Source: Marinobacterium sp. LSUCC0821
Lineage (GTDB): Bacteria > Pseudomonadota > Gammaproteobacteria > Pseudomonadales > Balneatricaceae
Direction: 5' to 3'
DNA length: 64,000 nt
Assembly: GCF_012848475.1 (NCBI RefSeq)
Contig: NZ_CP051666.1
Span: 1,577,501-1,641,500, forward strand
Made by a program: the position numbers and the translations under genes. This document shows, in pieces, positions 17,782 through 26,134 of the stretch (position 1 is its first letter; each line of letters opens with the position of its first letter). Below the pieces are notes generated by a model. That model was given only the letters and a program-made list of their open reading frames with translations. It did not search any database and was not told where the DNA came from.

Positions 17782-18654
17782 ATGCAATATCGCGGCCGCT
17801 TTGCACCATCTCCCACAGGTCCTCTTCATCAAGGCTCACTCCTTACAGCACTCGCTAGCTACCTTGATGCCAAACATCATGGGGGCAAATGGTTAGTTCG
17901 AATCGAAGATTTGGACAGACCACGGTGCGACTACGCCCACGAACACTCCATTCTGACAACACTTGAAGCCTATGGTCTCGAGTGGGATGAAACCGTGCTA
18001 CGCCAAAGCGATCAACCCGAGCGATACGAAGAGATATATCAGGGACTCCTCAATAGAAAAGAGGCCTACTTATGTGACTGCAGTAGAGCTGATCTGAAAA
18101 ATCGCGGTGCGCTCAATCACTACGACAGATTTTGTCTGAACAAACAGAATGTTTCACAGCCAGCGGCTATACGATTCAAGGTTACTCAAACTTCACCTTT
18201 TGAAGATCGACTTTTGGGACAGCAAGCGATTTCATCTGGTGGCGTCAGTGACTTTATACTGTTACGCCGCGACGGCTTCATCGCCTATCAATTGGCTGTC
18301 GTTGTGGATGATTACGATCAAAATATAAATCAGATAGTACGGGGCAGTGACCTGCTATTGGAGACTGAGAAGCAGCGGGCACTTCAACTAACACTCAACT
18401 ACCCAATGCTTGAGTATGCGCATCTCCCGTTAGTTCTTGCAGAAGATGGCCAAAAACTGAGTAAACAGACCTTTGCAACAGCTATCAAGAGAGACGCTAA
18501 AAGCATCTACGAAAACTTAATGCTTGCACTTCAGCGCTTAGGCCAACTGACTGAAGAGCCCGAAACACCTGACGATCCAGTCAACTTATTAGACTACGCA
18601 ACCAAGCGCTGGGATATATCTAAAGTACCAAAAGTGATAAAAACCACCACTTAG
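17782..18654 (+). CDS. gluQ: Glutamyl-Q tRNA(Asp) synthetase
   Basis: Attaches glutamate to the queuosine base at position 34 of tRNA-Asp. It is a truncated GluRS paralogue lacking the anticodon-binding domain, and 290 residues is right for the family. HIGH appears as HQGS at 16-19 and KMSKS as KLSKQ at 225-229. Zinc ligands C98, C100, Y114 and C118 are present. It follows dksA. The next gene is pcnB, with a 354-base gap carrying the CrcZ-like element rather than cbrA and cbrB. Confidence 0.95.
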   Translation: MQYRGRFAPSPTGPLHQGSLLTALASYLDAKHHGGKWLVRIEDLDRPRCDYAHEHSILTTLEAYGLEWDETVLRQSDQPERYEEIYQGLLNRKEAYLCDCSRADLKNRGALNHYDRFCLNKQNVSQPAAIRFKVTQTSPFEDRLLGQQAISSGGVSDFILLRRDGFIAYQLAVVVDDYDQNINQIVRGSDLLLETEKQRALQLTLNYPMLEYAHLPLVLAEDGQKLSKQTFATAIKRDAKSIYENLMLALQRLGQLTEEPETPDDPVNLLDYATKRWDISKVPKVIKTTT

Positions 18655-18669
18655 ATTAGACCTTGGTAT

Positions 18670-18694
18670 AAAAGTGTAAATTTTTTTCACTTTT
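18670..18694 (+). terminator. Weak terminator-like hairpin after gluQ
   Basis: A 7-bp stem AAAAGTG/CACTTTT (18670-18676 with 18688-18694) lies 15 bases past the gluQ stop and ends just before the next promoter. The stem is A/T-rich and the T run is part of its arm, so termination may be partial. Confidence 0.45.
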
Positions 18695-18697
18695 AGG

Positions 18698-18726
18698 TTG
18701 AACAGAGCTCATGAGTTGCCTATATT
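18698..18726 (+). promoter_or_regulatory. Sigma-70 promoter of the CrcZ-like RNA
   Basis: TTGAAC (18698-18703), a 17-bp spacer and TATATT (18721-18726) form a strong housekeeping promoter in a gene-free region. The expected start is near 18733, directly in front of the first AAC-repeat motif. No GG-N10-GC sigma-54 signature is visible around it, unlike the crcZ promoter of Pseudomonas. Confidence 0.75.
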
Positions 18727-18732
18727 CCGTCC

Positions 18733-18910
18733 CACAACAACAACAAATCACCAAACGGTTGCTCGAATAAAAATAAAAATGGGCAGAACGAGGTGAAGTA
18801 AAGCTCCTAACAAAAATAAAAAAGGGAGCCCTGTCGACCGCGAAGACTGTTTCAACAAGGGACAATAAAAATAAAAACCACATTGGAACAGCTTCGCGGC
18901 CGAACCCCCC
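18733..18910 (+). ncRNA. Candidate CrcZ-like Hfq/Crc-sequestering small RNA
   Basis: Predicted small RNA carrying four A-rich motifs of AAN triplets, the pattern bound by the distal face of Hfq with Crc in Pseudomonas. Motif 1 (18736-18747) has four triplets near the 5' end. Motifs 2 (18766-18780), 3 (18809-18823) and 4 (18864-18878) are exact runs of five. Motif 2 lies in the loop of a 6-bp stem (18759-18764/18781-18786). Motif 3 exactly fills the loop of a 6-bp stem (18803-18808/18824-18829). Motif 4 lies in the 27-nt loop of a 17-bp stem with one bulge (18838-18855/18883-18899). The location before pcnB is that of crcZ. The 3' end is uncertain because I see no T-run terminator. Function is inference. 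Confidence 0.7.
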
Positions 18911-18963
18911 AAACATCTCCTAAAGCTCAAATTGAAATCAAATTACTCAAACCGTCTCTCTGC

Positions 18964-18972
18964 TGATAGAAT
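18964..18972 (+). promoter_or_regulatory. Possible extended -10 promoter of pcnB
   Basis: TGA followed by TAGAAT (18967-18972) resembles an extended -10 box, 36 bases before pcnB. The -35 is weak. It would let pcnB be transcribed separately from the upstream RNA. Confidence 0.35.
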
Positions 18973-19008
18973 GCGCCTTTCAGTGAAATTGGAACTGCGT
19001 AAAATCGC

Positions 19009-20448
19009 ATGACTTCTCAGATAATTCTATTTCTACTTGGCGTAAGTGCCATTGCCGGACTCTATGTCGTACTGCGCCCAAAGCGAAGCGCTAACTCTGA
19101 TCAAACGGGCATCACTACAGTAAAGTCTAATGATGACCTGAACCGTCTTCTCAACGAAGGTGAACGTCGCGTTATTCCTGAGTCGATCCACAAAATTCCA
19201 CGACACGCGCTTGATGATAATGCGATGCGTGTGGTCTACCGACTTCTTGATAATGGCTACGAAGGCTACCTGGTAGGTGGTTGTGTGCGCGACCTACTTG
19301 CAGGCACAGAACCAAAAGATTTCGATGTTGTGACATCAGCAACGCCAGAACAGACTGAGCCTCTTTTTAATAATGCTCGCTTGATTGGCCGCCGCTTTAA
19401 AATTGTCCATGTACGTTTTGGCCGTGAAATCATTGAAGTGGCAACCTTCCGCGCATCTCATGACAGTGATGCCAATTCAGGAGACCAGGGCAAGCAAGCT
19501 GCTTCAGGCATGTTAATGCGTGATAATGTTTATGGCTCGTTAGAAGATGACGCATTGCGCCGCGACTTCACTATCAATGCCCTCTATTACAATGTCAGTG
19601 ATAATGCTGTTTACGACTTTGCGAATGGCTATCCAGACCTCCTAGCAAAACAGATTCGTATCATTGGTGACGCAGAGTCCCGATACCGTGAAGATCCTGT
19701 ACGCATGCTGCGTGCAGCTCGCTTTGCTGCAAAGCTTGGCTTTGAGATTGAGAAAGAGACGGCAGAGCCGATACGCCGCATGGGCAGCCTCATTGCTAAG
19801 GTCTCATCTGCTCGTATGTTTGACGAAGTTCTTAAGCTTCTTCAAACCGGTTATGGAGAAGCCTGCCTGCGCCAACTCCTTCGCTTTGATCTACTGCGAT
19901 TCTTACTGCCAGCCAATGATCGTATGCTCGGTTCAGACACCTACCCTGTCGATGCGCTGACCAACAATGCGCTACGAAATACCGACCGTCGCTTAAGCCA
20001 AGGCAAAAGTGTTAACCCCGCTTTCCTTTTTGCGGCAATGCTCTGGTATCCACTGGTTGAACGCATGGAGAAGCTAAAAGACCGTCGCGATCTTCCACCT
20101 CTACAACGCCTGCACGAAGCGGCTAATCAGGTGCTTGCTGAGCAGGTAAAAGCCACAGCGATTCCACGTAGACACTCGACTACCATTCGTGAAATCTGGG
20201 AACTGCAACACCGATTGCTGCGCCAAGATCATGCTGAGCGTCTAATCGAGCACCCACGTTTCAGAGCGGGCTACGACCTACTCGTTCTGCGTGAGGAGAG
20301 CGGCGAAGATTTGAACGGCATCAGCCGCTGGTGGACTGACTATCAGAATGCCAATCCTGATACTCGACCTAAGCCTGAGCGCACTCCACGACGCAAAGGA
20401 CCACCACGCAAACGCCGAAGCAATAGAGCACCTCGAGATAACAGCTAA
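19009..20448 (+). CDS. pcnB: Poly(A) polymerase I
   Basis: Adds poly(A) tails to RNA 3' ends, promoting decay. The nucleotidyltransferase core has VGGCVRDLL at 89-97 and catalytic aspartates D104 and D106 in KDFDV. A tRNA-nucleotidyltransferase-like RNA-binding region follows, and a strongly basic tail ends the 479-residue protein. Odd feature: residues about 4-22 form a hydrophobic segment like a membrane anchor, not expected from the E. coli or Pseudomonas N-termini. The ribosome binding site is poor, so a later start is possible, but no internal ATG is obviously better. The stop overlaps the folK start by one base. Confidence 0.93.
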   Translation: MTSQIILFLLGVSAIAGLYVVLRPKRSANSDQTGITTVKSNDDLNRLLNEGERRVIPESIHKIPRHALDDNAMRVVYRLLDNGYEGYLVGGCVRDLLAGTEPKDFDVVTSATPEQTEPLFNNARLIGRRFKIVHVRFGREIIEVATFRASHDSDANSGDQGKQAASGMLMRDNVYGSLEDDALRRDFTINALYYNVSDNAVYDFANGYPDLLAKQIRIIGDAESRYREDPVRMLRAARFAAKLGFEIEKETAEPIRRMGSLIAKVSSARMFDEVLKLLQTGYGEACLRQLLRFDLLRFLLPANDRMLGSDTYPVDALTNNALRNTDRRLSQGKSVNPAFLFAAMLWYPLVERMEKLKDRRDLPPLQRLHEAANQVLAEQVKATAIPRRHSTTIREIWELQHRLLRQDHAERLIEHPRFRAGYDLLVLREESGEDLNGISRWWTDYQNANPDTRPKPERTPRRKGPPRKRRSNRAPRDNS

Positions 20449-20927
20449 TGGCTATCTGCTACATTGGGCTTGGCAGCAACTTAGAAGATCCGCGCCAGCA
20501 GGTAAGCGATGCTCTCAAAGAGCTGCAAGAGATTAGCAATACAGAACTGCTCTCTCACTCGCTGCTTTACCGCTCTGATCCAGTTGGCCCTCCCGGCCAA
20601 CCTGACTACATTAATGCAGTCGCAAAAATTAATACCTCACTAGAACCAGAGGAGCTTCTCGATGCGCTGCAAGCGATTGAGCAAGCGCATCAGCGCGTTC
20701 GTATAGAGCACTGGGGACCTAGAACCCTGGATCTTGATCTACTGCTATACGCTAACGACGAGATCGATACTGAACGACTCAAAGTTCCACACCCATTCAT
20801 GACAGAGCGCAGCTTTGTTCTCTACCCACTAGCTGAGATCGAACCTAATCTAGTGCTACCAAAGGGTGATCACCTAAGCGATATTTTGGTGCAATGCCCT
20901 ATGGGCACACTTGAGCCAATCGCATAA
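20448..20927 (+). CDS. folK: HPPK, 6-hydroxymethyl-dihydropterin pyrophosphokinase
   Basis: Transfers pyrophosphate from ATP to hydroxymethyl-dihydropterin in folate synthesis. The 159-residue protein shows the N-terminal YIGLGSNLEDP, the pyrophosphokinase signature GPRTLDLDLLLY with its magnesium aspartates, and the VPHPFMTERSFVLYPL stretch. It is coupled to pcnB by TAATG and followed by panB and panC, the usual Pseudomonas order. folA, also for folate, lies at 44 kb. Confidence 0.96.
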   Translation: MAICYIGLGSNLEDPRQQVSDALKELQEISNTELLSHSLLYRSDPVGPPGQPDYINAVAKINTSLEPEELLDALQAIEQAHQRVRIEHWGPRTLDLDLLLYANDEIDTERLKVPHPFMTERSFVLYPLAEIEPNLVLPKGDHLSDILVQCPMGTLEPIA

Positions 20928-20974
20928 AATAGAAGACTCAACAGAGCACTCAATAAACCGAAGAGAGTATTTGG

Positions 20975-21769
20975 ATGAAAGCTGTAACCCTGCACGACCT
21001 ATCTGCAAAAAAACGTGCCGGTGAAAAGTTCGCCGTACTAACTGCTTATGACTCAACCTTCGCCCATGTCGCAAGTAGCGCCGGTGTAGAAGTTTTATTG
21101 GTTGGAGACTCTCTCGGCATGGTCCTTCAAGGGGAGAACAGCACACTACCTGTTACCGTTGAGGATATGGCATACCACACCCGTGCTGTTGCTAAAGGGA
21201 ATCAAGGCGCGCTCATCATGAGTGACCTACCCTTCATGAGCTACGCAACACTTGAGCAAGCACTAGAGTCGTCAGCTGCGATTATGCGTGCAGGTGCACA
21301 CATGGTGAAGCTTGAGGGTGGAATGTGGTTAGCCGACACGATTAAGGCACTTTCACAACAAGGCGTTCCTGTATGTGCACACCTAGGCCTAACCCCCCAG
21401 TCGGTTAATAAACTTGGGGGTTACAAAGTTCAGGGACGTGATAACCATGCAGCGACTCAGATGCTCGAAGATGCAAAACGTCTTGAAGAGGCTGGCGCAG
21501 ATATCCTGTTACTTGAGTGTGTACCGACACTACTAGCCGCTGAGATCACCAAGAACTCTAACGTCCCTGTAATCGGTATAGGTGCTGGCCACCACACTGA
21601 TGCTCAGGTATTGGTTATGCACGATATGCTGGGCATTACTCCTGGGCGTACTGCCAAGTTTGTGAAGAATTTCATGGCGGAGGCTACCTCTATACAAGGT
21701 GCCATTGAAAAGTACGTTGCTGACGTAAAATCTGCCACATTCCCAGACGCTGACCACAGTTTCGAATAG
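20975..21769 (+). CDS. panB: 3-methyl-2-oxobutanoate hydroxymethyltransferase
   Basis: Makes ketopantoate from ketoisovalerate and methylene-tetrahydrofolate, the first committed step to pantothenate. The product is 264 residues. Key motifs are LTAYDSTFA near 22-30, the metal aspartate in VGDSLGMV near 43-50, VKLEGG near 112-117 and the GIGAG loop near 196-200. panC follows after three bases, so the two form a transcription unit. Confidence 0.97.
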   Translation: MKAVTLHDLSAKKRAGEKFAVLTAYDSTFAHVASSAGVEVLLVGDSLGMVLQGENSTLPVTVEDMAYHTRAVAKGNQGALIMSDLPFMSYATLEQALESSAAIMRAGAHMVKLEGGMWLADTIKALSQQGVPVCAHLGLTPQSVNKLGGYKVQGRDNHAATQMLEDAKRLEEAGADILLLECVPTLLAAEITKNSNVPVIGIGAGHHTDAQVLVMHDMLGITPGRTAKFVKNFMAEATSIQGAIEKYVADVKSATFPDADHSFE

Positions 21770-21772
21770 ATC

Positions 21773-22621
21773 ATGAAGACAGTTACTACTATTACGGAGC
21801 TGCGTGCAGCAGTCTCTGAAGCTCGCACTGCGGGCAAAAAAGTGGGTTTTGTACCAACCATGGGCAACCTACATCAGGGCCACCTCAATCTCTTAATTAA
21901 GGCCCGTGAGATCTCAGACTTTGTTGTCTCTTCGATTTTTGTAAACCCGCTTCAGTTTAATAACAAAGATGATCTAGAGCGCTACCCGCGTACATTGGCC
22001 GAAGACCAAGCTAGTCTTGAGGCGTTTGGTTGTGATCTTCTATTTGCACCTGCAGAAGCAGAGGTCTACCCAAACGGACGCGAGTCGCAGACCTTCGTAG
22101 AGGTACCTGAGATATCATATATGTACTGTGGCGCTAGCCGTCCAGGGCATTTCCGAGGTGTCAGCACAATCGTTAACAAGCTCTTTAATCTGGTACAACC
22201 AGATCTAGCTGTGTTCGGGCGCAAGGACTTTCAACAACTACATGTTATTCGGCGCATGGTTGATGACCTCTCGATGCCAGTCGAGATTATTGGCGTTGAA
22301 ACCGCACGAGCTGATTCAGGCTTAGCCCTAAGCTCGCGTAATGGTTATCTAACAACCGAAGAGCTTGCAGCGGCACCAACTCTGTATGCGCAGTTGTGCA
22401 ATATGCGTGATCAAATTCAGGCGGGCTCTAAGGAGTTTGCGGTGATGATTGTGAAGGCTAACGAGGCACTTGAGGCAGCAGGCTTTAAACGAGATTACAT
22501 TCACATCGTAAACCGTAACACTCTACAGCCAGCAGCAGATGGAGATTCAGAGCTCGTTATTCTCGCAGCTGCCTACTTAGGCCATGCTCGATTGATCGAT
22601 AATCTTGAGTTTGACCGCTAG
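21773..22621 (+). CDS. panC: Pantothenate synthetase
   Basis: Joins pantoate and beta-alanine using ATP. It is a 282-residue nucleotidyltransferase-fold enzyme with the HIGH-like motif MGNLHQGHLNL near 29-39, VNPLQF near 59-64, GRKDFQQL near 147-154 and the SSRNGYL stretch near 184-190. It ends the plus-strand run pcnB-folK-panB-panC. panD, the beta-alanine supplier, is not here. coaX, the next coenzyme A step, is at 43 kb. Confidence 0.97.
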   Translation: MKTVTTITELRAAVSEARTAGKKVGFVPTMGNLHQGHLNLLIKAREISDFVVSSIFVNPLQFNNKDDLERYPRTLAEDQASLEAFGCDLLFAPAEAEVYPNGRESQTFVEVPEISYMYCGASRPGHFRGVSTIVNKLFNLVQPDLAVFGRKDFQQLHVIRRMVDDLSMPVEIIGVETARADSGLALSSRNGYLTTEELAAAPTLYAQLCNMRDQIQAGSKEFAVMIVKANEALEAAGFKRDYIHIVNRNTLQPAADGDSELVILAAAYLGHARLIDNLEFDR

Positions 22622-22691
22622 CAGCTTAACTGCGATCAGCTAATTCACCCGCTGTTTAAAATAGGGCGAAAAGTCTCGTACAAGCTTCAAA

Positions 22692-23525
22692 TTAGCTTCT
22701 AACGAGCGCGCCCTTACCTATCCCTTCAAAACCACGCACCTCAATTTGATGCCCCTGCAGCGCTGCAGATATCTGGTTTGCTAGGTGTTCGGTAATCAGC
22801 TCAACGGTAGAGTCCGTCGCAATCATGTAAACCTTGGATGTCGGGAGTTTCAACTCAAAATCCCCCTGAGGTGCCGTGTAGGCGAAGTGAGAGATGCCCT
22901 CATCTTCTGAAACCAGATGTGATTGGGTACCTATGTAGATGTCACAAAAGTTTGTTGCCCACTGAGCCTCAAGATTTTTATGGCGCTGTCCATCCACCAG
23001 AATTTGAATACGTGAACGGTGGCCATGCGCTATGCGCTGACAGTTACCATCGTGCTTCTGCAATCCATGAGAGTAATGGTAGTAAGCATCCTCTATCACC
23101 TCAGGATAGAGTGTCAGATGAATACCTGATACATCTGGAAAGAGCGCTGCCAATTCACCTTCACACCAGCGAGCAACCTGCTCTGGCTCAATTGCCGTGA
23201 GAGGCAGAATTTCAAATGCTTGGTGTGGCCCTGAACAGAAAAAGGGTTCGCCCGAAGGGTAACGCCACTTAACAGCTGTTTTAGAACTGTTCACATCAAG
23301 TGATAGATTTGGGGTGTTGTGTGCAATAACTAAAGAGTGATCCAGCGTCGCATCAAACCACTGTTTAACGCGTTTTTTGACCACACCAAAGTCACAGATC
23401 ATCCCCTCATCATTCAGTGTGCCATCTAGCTCAAGTCTAACCGCCCATGATTCACCCACAAGACCGCGTTCTGCATCGAGATAAGAGAAATCAACATGGG
23501 TTAAATCATCAACAAAAAGCTTCAC
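22692..23525 (-). CDS. Tandem PTPS/QueD-fold protein
   Basis: A 277-residue protein with two 6-pyruvoyltetrahydropterin synthase-like halves. The N-terminal half keeps the DFSYLD strand, the GMICDFGVVK core and the LDHSLV catalytic segment, but its zinc histidines are replaced (GESWAVRLEL where GHSYRVxV is usual). The C-terminal half keeps YSHGLQKHDGNCQRIAHGH, with the catalytic-type cysteine and the HxH zinc pair. So one active site may be split across the halves. GTG at 23525 is the start, with GAGG six bases upstream. Members are usually annotated as 6-carboxytetrahydropterin synthase-like; the true reaction is uncertain. Confidence 0.8.
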   Translation of the reverse strand: MKLFVDDLTHVDFSYLDAERGLVGESWAVRLELDGTLNDEGMICDFGVVKKRVKQWFDATLDHSLVIAHNTPNLSLDVNSSKTAVKWRYPSGEPFFCSGPHQAFEILPLTAIEPEQVARWCEGELAALFPDVSGIHLTLYPEVIEDAYYHYSHGLQKHDGNCQRIAHGHRSRIQILVDGQRHKNLEAQWATNFCDIYIGTQSHLVSEDEGISHFAYTAPQGDFELKLPTSKVYMIATDSTVELITEHLANQISAALQGHQIEVRGFEGIGKGALVRS

Positions 23526-23687
23526 AGCACACCTCAATTTTGGAATTGGCGTATTTTATCCTAACCCAAAGTCGGTGAATACTCGGAAGCTGACTCTTGC
23601 TCCGCTATACTAGGCCCAAATGTACTTTTGGCTCTGCAACACCCTTTGCGTAGCAACTGAATTTAATCCCGGAAAAATGAGTCCCCA

Positions 23688-24386
23688 ATGCGTCTTGATA
23701 AGTATCTTGCCCAAGCAACCGGCTATTCTCGTAAAGATGTGAAGCGCATGCTTCACTCAGAAGAGGTTAGCGTGAATGGCGAGATTGAGCGCAATGCTGC
23801 ACGGCATGTATCCGATGAAGATGAGGTGGTGCTCGACGGTTATCAAATCGATACCCCGCGCGATCGTTTCATCATGCTCAATAAGCCTGAGGGCTATGTC
23901 TGCTCACACGACGAGGGGTCACATCCATCGGTGCTAGGATTAGTCGACATACCACGCCCAGAGAATCTAACGATTGCAGGGCGTTTGGATGTGGATACGA
24001 CCGGTCTCGTTCTTATGAGCGATGATGGCCAATGGTGCCACCGCATCACCTCACCCCGCCATAAGTTAGGCAAAGTCTATGAAGCCACCCTAGCTGACCC
24101 TATTGATGAGAGCTATATAAAAGCCTTTGAGAAAGGGATTCAGCTTAATGGTGAGAAGGGACTTACCAAACCTGCAGAGCTTGAAATATTAGATAGTCAC
24201 CTCGCTCGCGTCGTTCTCTTTGAGGGACGTTACCATCAGGTTAAACGTATGTTTGCCGCCCTTGGCAACCGCGTTGATGAACTCCATAGACTCTCTATCG
24301 GCCCTATTGAACTTGATGAGATGTTAAACCCTGGAGAGTGGCGCGAACTGAGCGACGAGGAAGTAGCGAGCATTCTCAATGGCTAA
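23688..24386 (+). CDS. rsuA: 16S rRNA pseudouridine(516) synthase
   Basis: Isomerises uridine 516 of 16S rRNA. The protein is 232 residues with an N-terminal S4 RNA-binding domain (about 1-50) and a RsuA/RluB-type catalytic domain. The catalytic aspartate is D101 in AGRLDVDTTGL, and KxYEATL and EGRYHQVKRMFAALG are also present. Alignment with E. coli RsuA favours this paralogue over RluE or RluF. The stop overlaps the next rRNA-modification gene by eight bases. Confidence 0.92.
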   Translation: MRLDKYLAQATGYSRKDVKRMLHSEEVSVNGEIERNAARHVSDEDEVVLDGYQIDTPRDRFIMLNKPEGYVCSHDEGSHPSVLGLVDIPRPENLTIAGRLDVDTTGLVLMSDDGQWCHRITSPRHKLGKVYEATLADPIDESYIKAFEKGIQLNGEKGLTKPAELEILDSHLARVVLFEGRYHQVKRMFAALGNRVDELHRLSIGPIELDEMLNPGEWRELSDEEVASILNG

Positions 24387-25413
24387 CTACGAATCCCTTA
24401 TCAACCAGCAGATTAACCAAAACAGAGCGGGACTGCTTGTTGTTGATGAGAACCTCAACCCTGCACTTATAAATAGCTGTGATGGCTGGCATGCTCTCAC
24501 GAACCGCTTTGACCAACACAATGATCTGTTAAGCCGCGGGTGGTCCTGCACATTTTCCGACTTTGTATGGCCGGGATCATTTAAGGCTGAGGTGCTGGTC
24601 TGTCGCATCTCCAAAGAGAAGGCGGTTGTAAACCATATCCTCAATCTTGCGGCTGAACAGCTAAAACCTGGCAGTAAAGTCATTCTACTGGGTGATAAAT
24701 CAGAAGGGATTAAGAGCTACGCCAAAAATGGTCAAAAGCGACTTGGTGGTATTAGAGAAGAAGAGAAAATTGGCGGTGATAGTTGGAAAATAGAGTTATC
24801 AGTAGGCTCTGTTATTGGCGAGCCACTTGATGATCAAAAGTACCCTGAGCTTCGAGAGATCGAAAATGTAGGTAAGTACACACTATTCTCAAAGCCTGGT
24901 GTTTACGGCTGGAAAAAGATCGACAAGGGGAGCCAACAGCTCATTGAGCGACTTCCACAAATGCTAGAAGCTACACTTCCGCTGGGTGATATTCGTATCT
25001 TAGACCTTGGGTGCGGCTCCGGCTATCTAACAGTTGCCAGCTGCGGTCCTACCACACACGGAGTTGCGACTGATAATAACGCTGCAGCTGTGATGGCAAC
25101 GTGCCACACTATTGAACAAGCTGGCCTGAATATTGAGACAGTTGTGAGTAATGCTGGCGAAGAGCTTGAGTCAGGGTTTGATGTAATTCTCTGCAACCCC
25201 CCTTTTCACAGCGGCTTTGGCATCGATTACGACCTGACTGACCGTTTCTCAAAACAGGCTGCCAGATTGCTAACAAATGACGGTATCGCATGCTTTGTGG
25301 TCAATCAGCATGTACCATTAAAGCGAATTGCTTCAGCCTATTTTCACGTCGTTGAACTAGATTTAGACAGCAATAATTTCTGCACATACAAATTGCAAAA
25401 ACCTAAGCGTTAA
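24379..25413 (+). CDS. rsmC: 16S rRNA (guanine-N2) methyltransferase, RsmC family
   Basis: Two-domain methyltransferase of 344 residues. The N-terminal half is a degenerate copy of the fold, as usual in RsmC and RlmG. The C-terminal half has SAM motif ILDLGCGSGYL at 207-217 and the N2-guanine methyltransferase motif NPPFHSG at 273-279. The VYGWKKIDKGS stretch before the catalytic half suggests RsmC (G1207 of 16S rRNA) over RlmG (G1835 of 23S), but this is not certain. It is translationally coupled to rsuA, which also modifies 16S rRNA. Confidence 0.85.
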   Translation: MANYESLINQQINQNRAGLLVVDENLNPALINSCDGWHALTNRFDQHNDLLSRGWSCTFSDFVWPGSFKAEVLVCRISKEKAVVNHILNLAAEQLKPGSKVILLGDKSEGIKSYAKNGQKRLGGIREEEKIGGDSWKIELSVGSVIGEPLDDQKYPELREIENVGKYTLFSKPGVYGWKKIDKGSQQLIERLPQMLEATLPLGDIRILDLGCGSGYLTVASCGPTTHGVATDNNAAAVMATCHTIEQAGLNIETVVSNAGEELESGFDVILCNPPFHSGFGIDYDLTDRFSKQAARLLTNDGIACFVVNQHVPLKRIASAYFHVVELDLDSNNFCTYKLQKPKR

Positions 25414-25419
25414 GGACCT

Positions 25420-26100
25420 ATGGCTAACAACTATCTCCAACAATCGATCTTCTTTTTCAAAAGCAATCTGAGTGCCCTGATTAGCATACAGCTTCCGTTT
25501 ATAGTGCTACTGATGTTTCTTCAGACTAGTAGCACTATCGGCATGGCCGATGGCCAAGATATGCAGAAGCAGTTGATGATGCTGACCTTCTTAGATCTGC
25601 TGTTTGTACCGATCTATCTAGCCGCAACGCTTTTCTACATGCAGGCAGTGATTGATGGCCGCACACTCACTCCAATGCAATCTTGGCTCATGGGCGTGCG
25701 CTGCTGGTTCCGACTTTTTGCAACCTTCTTCCTCTCTGCGATAGCTACAGCATTAGGATTGATGCTGATGATTATTCCAGGAATCTATGTTGGTGTTCGC
25801 CTCGCCCTAGCTAACGCTATCTGCGTGCTTGAGAACAAAGGTCCGATGGATGCCATGAAAGAGAGCTGGAGCGCAACCGACGGCATGTTCTGGACGCTAT
25901 TTAAGGGGTTAGCCCTTATCTACGGCGGACTTTTTGTTGTCGAAGTGATCCTATCACCCCTTGTTGAACCAGGCTCGCTGATATCAATGCTGATCTCAGT
26001 TGTGCTCGACTTCTTCAACGTACTCGGCGTTATCTTCTCCTACCGCGTATACCGCGCTTGGCGGGATAAAGAGCCCGTAAGGGATGAGGCGGTTCTTTAA
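25420..26100 (+). CDS. Hypothetical multi-pass membrane protein (YciC-like)
   Basis: A 226-residue inner-membrane protein with about five or six hydrophobic segments (near 20-36, 55-75, 97-122, 160-176 and 185-206). The IIPGIYVGVRLALANAICVLE stretch followed by an amphipathic helix resembles YciC/UPF0259-type proteins and related membrane domains. The function is unknown. AGGA lies just before the ATG. It follows rsmC after six bases and ends the plus-strand run before the convergent fusA. Confidence 0.7.
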   Translation: MANNYLQQSIFFFKSNLSALISIQLPFIVLLMFLQTSSTIGMADGQDMQKQLMMLTFLDLLFVPIYLAATLFYMQAVIDGRTLTPMQSWLMGVRCWFRLFATFFLSAIATALGLMLMIIPGIYVGVRLALANAICVLENKGPMDAMKESWSATDGMFWTLFKGLALIYGGLFVVEVILSPLVEPGSLISMLISVVLDFFNVLGVIFSYRVYRAWRDKEPVRDEAVL

Positions 26101-26134
26101 ACCTGCGTGAAAACTCTAGCAGCGTAATTGTAAA

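Noticed and set aside
18660..18735. A sigma-54 promoter for the CrcZ-like RNA
   Set aside because: No GG and GC dinucleotides at the required 10-bp spacing were found; the sigma-70 boxes explain the region better.
18656..18930. Minus-strand open frames across the gluQ-pcnB gap
   Set aside because: They are short, of odd composition (phenylalanine-rich from the A-rich motifs read backwards) and lack a ribosome site; promoter and hairpin logic point to the plus strand.
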